DNA from: Bacillota bacterium
Lineage (GTDB): Bacteria > Bacillota_E > Symbiobacteriia > JAMDAP01
NCBI GenBank assembly: GCA_023484675.1
Contig: JAMDAP010000104.1
Span: forward strand, 1-9,413
Length of the DNA: 9,413 nucleotides
Reading direction: 5' to 3'
Position numbers and translations under genes: made by a program. Positions 6,377 to 9,413 of this stretch are shown here, in pieces; position 1 is the first letter of the stretch; each line of letters starts with the position of its first letter. The notes beneath the pieces were generated by a model that was not told the DNA's origin, searched no databases, and saw only the letters and a program-made list of their open reading frames with translations.

Positions 6377-7273
6377 GTGCGCAAGGTGTTGGCCCTTGGG
6401 CTCGCGGCGGTCCTCTTGGCAGGGCTTGCCGGAACCGGCCAGGCCGGGGTGGCCGGCCTGGCGGGAGCACCGACGGCCGGAACCGACAGCGCCGCACCAG
6501 CGAGCAAAAACATAATTCTGGCGCGTGTTCCGTTGATCCTGGTTCACGGCTTGGGGGGGAATGGCGAGGCGTTCGAGGCTCCGCTCGGGTTGGGGCTTGA
6601 ACAGCGCCTCCTGGAGGCCGGATACCGCAAGGGAGAGTCTCTCTTCGTTCTCGACTATGGGGAGGACAGCAACGGCGACTACGCCCATGTTGCCCGTGAC
6701 CACCTCGCCCCCCTGGTGGAGCAGGTCAGGAGTGCCACCGGAACCGATCGAGTGGACCTGCTTGGTTATAGCATGGGTGGGCTTGTCGTGCGCTACTTCC
6801 TGAACCTGCCGGGGCAGGCGGCCCCGGTGCGCACCGCCGTGCTTTTGGCCAGCCCGGCGCACGGGTCCTTTGCTGCCGACATCGTCAAGGATGCAGAGGT
6901 GACCGCCGCCTACCTGCGCCAGGCCGGCGCTGCATCCACGTCCCAGCAGCGATTCGTATTTGGCGCGGCCAGAAACGTGTTTGAGCCGAGCCTACGGCGC
7001 TTTCTCGTGGAGGCCAAGCTCGCCCGCCGCTCGCGGGCCCTGCTCGACTTCCTTGCCTGGTTGGACCGTCGCCAACCCGGCCAGCGGGATCTGCTCTTCG
7101 GCCAGGCACAGACCCCACCGGGCGTGGCTCAGGTGGCAAGCAGCGCGCTGCCCTTGCCCGACCTGAAGGCAGCCCTTACCGCTGCCTACCTCCACGCCTT
7201 GGCTCTTAATGCGGCACGAGCCCGCCTGCAGAAGGACCTTCAGGGGGGGGGCCACCGCGACTGTAACCCTTGA
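6377..7273 (+). CDS. Secreted alpha/beta hydrolase (lipase/esterase), N-terminal part as read
   Basis: The frame as written gives 298 residues from a GTG start with a strong AAAGGAGG (6363-6370) 6 bases upstream. Residues 1-24 form a signal peptide (MRKVLALGLAAVLLAGLAG, probable cut after GQA). The hydrolase core shows the oxyanion strand LILVHGLGG (53-61) and the nucleophile elbow LLGYSMGG (128-135) with Ser132, as in PGAP1- or LipB-like lipases. The last residues, HRDCNP, follow a run of nine Gs and are unlike the family. No catalytic acid or histidine is found at the expected place. Both occur in the next frame downstream, so this ORF is the front of a larger gene (see the 6377-8910 entry). 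As read it would be inactive. Confidence 0.85.
   Translation: MRKVLALGLAAVLLAGLAGTGQAGVAGLAGAPTAGTDSAAPASKNIILARVPLILVHGLGGNGEAFEAPLGLGLEQRLLEAGYRKGESLFVLDYGEDSNGDYAHVARDHLAPLVEQVRSATGTDRVDLLGYSMGGLVVRYFLNLPGQAAPVRTAVLLASPAHGSFAADIVKDAEVTAAYLRQAGAASTSQQRFVFGAARNVFEPSLRRFLVEAKLARRSRALLDFLAWLDRRQPGQRDLLFGQAQTPPGVAQVASSALPLPDLKAALTAAYLHALALNAARARLQKDLQGGGHRDCNP
7243..7251 (+). repeat. Poly-G run (9 Gs) at the first frameshift of the hydrolase gene
   Basis: Nine Gs in a row encode Gly-Gly just before the shift. With eight Gs the protein continues LQGGATVTLDQPL; with nine it ends after HRDCNP. Runs of this length are prone to slippage in replication and to counting errors in sequencing. Confidence 0.9.
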
Positions 7274-8834
7274 CCAGCCCCTCACCGGGGTGTTGGAGCG
7301 CGTCACTGCCTGGATGGGCATTGAGCCCCGGGGCGTCGCTATCGACCGGCTGCTGGCCGAGCGCTTTCAGCTTGAGCCGGAGCAGGACTACCTGGCCAAC
7401 TACTTCCTGGGGCGGTGGAACGGACTTGAGGAGAACAGGCGCCGCACCCGCGGGCAGACTACACCTGCGTCCCCGCGTTATGTGGTTATTGCGGGGAGGA
7501 TGGCCAACCTGTACAAGGCCTGGTGGCCGAACGTAGGGGACAATGACGGAGCGGTGGAGGTGGCATCCGCCTGGCTGCCGCTCGGCCCGCGCGACTCGTT
7601 CTACCTCTTTGAGGGTTCGGCCGCCGCCACCTCCCACCCGGCCCTGAAGCTGAACCCGCTGGTCTTTGAACGGGTGCGGCGCGAACTGGACCTTTCCGGC
7701 CCCGCGCCCGAGCGCCGCTTGAGCCCTCTGGTTCGGCGTTGGTGGTGGAAGGACCTCACCTGGGAGGAGTCCGGCCGGCTAAAGGTGTCACGCTGGGCCC
7801 CCAGTTACCTGGACGTTGACAGCGCGCGGTTGAAAGGTCAGGCCGGGACGCTCACCTTTGAAGTGGAAAGCGGTCCGAACGTTCTCTCCCGGCTGTGGGG
7901 CGCGGTGACGAAGGGCAAAGGGCGAGGCAGCGGCGAGGCTCCGCTGGTCTGGGTCGAGGGTCCGCCCGCCCCGGCTGCCGGCGAGGACCATGCAGCCCGT
8001 CTGATCACCCTGCAGCGGAAAGGGGGGCGTTGGATAGGGAGCCTGACCACGGATGGTTTCGGGGGCGACATCAGCCGGCTGCGCCTGGGGATGAGACTGG
8101 ACGCCCAGACGTCGGACCTGCCCGAAAACAACCGCCAACAGGTGTCCTACCGGGTGCGGTTTGTGCCGGGCTCAGCCAAGCGTTTGCCGAGCCCGACGGG
8201 GGAGGCGAAGGCCCGGCCGCCGGAGGTGGAGGCGCCGGCCGCGAAGACCACCGGGACGAGCTCGGGAGGCCCCACCATTTGGGTGCAGCGATGGACGCGC
8301 GAGACCACGCACCGCGAGTCGGAGCGAGAGGGCCACGCCTATTGGACCTGGGACTTCGGCGACGGCACCAGCAGCCGGGACGATGACCCGAACCACCTCC
8401 AGGGTGAGGCCGAACACGCCTTTCCGGGTGCGGGCTCCTACCGCGTGACGGCGACCTCGGTCAGCAACCTCGGGAAGGTGCTGCGCCAGATGGCCTGGGA
8501 CGTGTCCGTGCCCACCGCCGGCGCGGAGGCAGGAGTGCCGGCGGAAGCGGGGACAGCGCGAACCCGCACGGCGTCCCTCGTGGAGCGATTCGCGTTTGAA
8601 ACCATCCGGCCGCCATGGCTTCGCATCACGCTGGAGGGGCCGGTCAAGTGGGTCACCGGCCGGCCGGCCGGCTACCACGTATCGGCAGAGACCCTGCCGG
8701 TGCCCTGGGTGGTGCGCCAGAAGGTGACCGTCGACCCTGCCCGGGATTTTCAGGTGGCCTGGGAAAAGCCGGGGACGTACATCGTCAAGGTAGCGGTGAT
8801 GGTCGAGACGATGTACCGCCTGCCGGGGGGGGGG
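7252..8834 (+). other. Coding segment in the shifted frame: rear of the hydrolase domain plus PKD domain
   Basis: In the frame of base 7254 the sequence codes without a stop from the first poly-G run to the second, with strong G/C preference at third codon positions. It begins ATVTLDQPLTGVLERV and includes WPNVGDNDGAVEVASAWL (about 7524-7577), the His-containing SHPALKLNPLVFERV, and the PKD string TWDFGDGTSS (8346-8375). If translated on its own it could start at GTG 7290, ATG 7314 or ATG 7500, but none has a convincing ribosome binding site, so independent expression is unlikely. The frame stays open past 8834, through the intergenic region and on to the end of the window, so ORF finders that need a stop codon miss it. 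Confidence 0.75.
8825..8834 (+). repeat. Poly-G run (10 Gs) at the second frameshift of the hydrolase gene
   Basis: Ten Gs in a row. With nine the protein reads LPGGGTVTLRNTYLES and stops at TGA 8908-8910; with ten it stays open to the end of the window through the secA region. The flanking context (Gly run followed by TVTL) is the same as at the first run. Confidence 0.9.
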
Positions 8835-8925
8835 CACGGTCACCCTGCGCAACACCTACCTCGAATCCAAACGGGTCAAGGTGTTCACGCCCAGCCTGAC
8901 CGACATGTGACAGCGTCGAGTAGGC

Positions 8926-8978
8926 GGCCGGCCGGCGCGCCCCGTTTGCCGGCGCGCCCCCGTTTGCCGGCGCCCGCC
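8926..8978 (+). repeat. Short GC-rich tandem repeat between the hydrolase gene and secA
   Basis: GCCGGCGCGCCCCGTTT (8931-8947) is repeated at 8948-8965 with one extra C, and a third, incomplete copy starts at 8966. The units contain the palindromes GCCGGC and GGCGCGCC, and GGCCGGCC lies at the left edge. It could fold into hairpins and lies where a terminator of the hydrolase gene would be expected, but there is no U-run. Confidence 0.7.
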
Positions 8979-8984
8979 GTCGCG

Positions 8985-9013
8985 TTGCCCGGCCTTGGCA
9001 GACGTGCTACAAT
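8985..9013 (+). promoter_or_regulatory. Extended -10 promoter of secA
   Basis: TTGCCC (8985-8990, 4 of 6) and TACAAT (9008-9013, 5 of 6) are 17 bases apart, with TGC directly before the -10 (9005-9007). Initiation should be near 9020, 65 bases before the secA start. Confidence 0.7.
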
Positions 9014-9025
9014 ACCTGTATCGCC

Positions 9026-9051
9026 GGAAAGGAACCGTTTGGTTCCTTTCC
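9026..9051 (+). promoter_or_regulatory. 11-bp hairpin in the secA leader
   Basis: A perfect stem GGAAAGGAACC (9026-9036) with GGTTCCTTTCC (9041-9051) and a GTTT loop. It starts a few bases after the predicted transcription start and ends about 20 bases before the ribosome binding site. There is no run of Ts after it, so it is more likely an mRNA-stabilising or regulatory hairpin than a strong terminator. Confidence 0.6.
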
Positions 9052-9084
9052 TTATGTGCGGGGCCACAGAGAAGGGTGAACGCG

Positions 9085-9413
9085 GTGCTGAAACTCCTGG
9101 CGAATCTCCTGGGCAATTACAACGAGAAAGTCGTCCGGCGGATGATGCAGCAGGTGGAGGTCATCAACGGCCTCGAGCCCAAGATGAAGCTGCTGCGGGA
9201 CGACCAGTTGGCCCACAAAACGTTGGAATTCCGCGAGCGGCTGGAGCAGGGCGAGACCCTGGAGGAACTCCTGCCGGAGGCCTTTGCCGTAGTGCGGGAG
9301 GCCGCCTGGCGGGTGCTGGGTCAGCGGCACTACGACGTGCAGCTCGTCGGCGGTATGGTCCTGCACGAGGGCAACATCGCCGAGCTGAAGACCGGCGAAC
9401 GCCAGACTCTGGT
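9085..9413 (+). CDS. secA: Preprotein translocase ATPase SecA, N-terminal fragment
   Basis: 109 complete codons are visible; the gene runs off the window. SecA is the cytoplasmic motor that pushes unfolded preproteins through SecYEG. The fragment shows the SecA N-terminal helix and start of the first nucleotide-binding fold: [12 protein letters not shown] (8-19), the conserved [20 protein letters not shown] (65-84) and [19 protein letters not shown] (86-104). The start is GTG with GAAGGGTGA (9071-9079) 5 bases upstream. The Walker A motif that follows reads TGERQTL (103-109), where SecA has TGEGKTL. The invariant Gly and the phosphate-binding Lys are thus Arg106 and Gln107 (bases 9400-9405). 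This would be expected to abolish ATP hydrolysis, unless it is an error at the sequence end. Assignment as SecA is certain; whether it is functional is not. Confidence 0.95.
   Translation, partial: MLKLLANLLGNYNEKVVRRMMQQVEVINGLEPKMKLLRDDQLAHKTLEFRERLEQGETLEELLPEAFAVVREAAWRVLGQRHYDVQLVGGMVLHEGNIAELKTGERQTL

Larger units (their letters stand above)
6377..8910 (+). pseudogene. Full-length secreted lipase-PKD protein gene, frameshifted at two poly-G runs
   Basis: Removing one G from 7243-7251 and one from 8825-8834 gives a continuous 843-residue protein. In that numbering: signal peptide 1-24; hydrolase domain about 50-440 with Ser132, the likely acid in GDNDGAVEV (Asp390, base 7545) and the likely His in TSHPALKLNPLVF (His420, base 7635); a mixed region of strands and Pro-rich linker about 440-640; a PKD domain with YWTWDFGDGTSS and HAFPGAGSYRV (about 655-705); then a beta-rich tail ending VFTPSLTDM. 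Splitting the catalytic triad over the first run shows this was one gene. It would be a secreted or surface esterase/lipase; the PKD domain is usual for binding or spacing in extracellular enzymes. It may be a pseudogene, a phase-variable gene, or intact with homopolymer errors in the sequence. Confidence 0.75.

Noticed and set aside
8931..8978. Tandem repeat as a CRISPR array
   Set aside because: Units are adjacent without spacers and only two are complete.
8835..9413. Real C-terminal extension of the hydrolase reading through into the secA region
   Set aside because: The frame is open to the end, but after 8834 it overlaps the recognised secA sequence in another frame and gives no protein-like pattern; the neighbouring frame gives a natural end at 8910.

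Overview
The window looks like chromosomal DNA from a GC-rich member of the Firmicutes (Symbiobacterium-like, or another GC-rich clostridial lineage). This rests on a long-form hpf gene lying a few genes upstream of secA, an HD-GYP gene followed by a DUF5317 gene, strong AGGAGG-type ribosome binding sites with several GTG/TTG starts, and a sigma-H-like promoter in front of hpf. The genus is an inference. All credible genes are on the + strand. No tRNA, rRNA, insertion sequence or CRISPR array was seen.

Layout. Bases 1-35 are the very end of a peptide ABC-transporter permease. A cold-shock gene (205-411) follows with a clear extended -10 promoter and its own intrinsic terminator (428-453). Next come hpf (592-1110), which has a sigma-H-type promoter, and a 384-residue protein whose N-terminal half resembles a nucleotidyltransferase (1162-2316), ended by a terminator at 2368-2398. 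A gene-poor gap of about 380 bases contains only a 25-codon ORF that is all signal peptide.

A tight three-gene unit then runs from 2698 to 5394: a membrane-bound HD-GYP cyclic-di-GMP phosphodiesterase, a soluble protein of unknown function (4-base overlap with the first gene), and a DUF5317 membrane protein. It closes with a terminator at 5458-5484. A second unit follows: a membrane-anchored protein of unknown function (5621-6346) and a secreted alpha/beta hydrolase gene (6377-8910).

As written, the hydrolase gene is broken twice, at a run of nine Gs (7243-7251) and a run of ten Gs (8825-8834). Removing one G from each run restores a single protein of 843 residues. It would have a signal peptide, a Ser/Asp/His lipase-type triad and a PKD domain. 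The nucleophile lies before the first run and the acid and histidine lie after it, so this was one gene. Whether the breaks are sequencing errors, true mutations or switchable (phase-variable) tracts cannot be decided from one sequence.

The window ends inside secA (from 9085), which has an extended -10 promoter and an 11-bp hairpin in its leader. The last visible residues show a Walker A motif reading GERQT where SecA proteins have GEGKT. This is either a striking lesion or an error at the edge of the sequence.

How the parts work together: the cold-shock protein and HPF act on RNA and ribosomes under stress or slow growth. The HD-GYP unit probably turns a membrane signal into lower cyclic-di-GMP. 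SecA drives the export that secreted proteins such as the hydrolase need.
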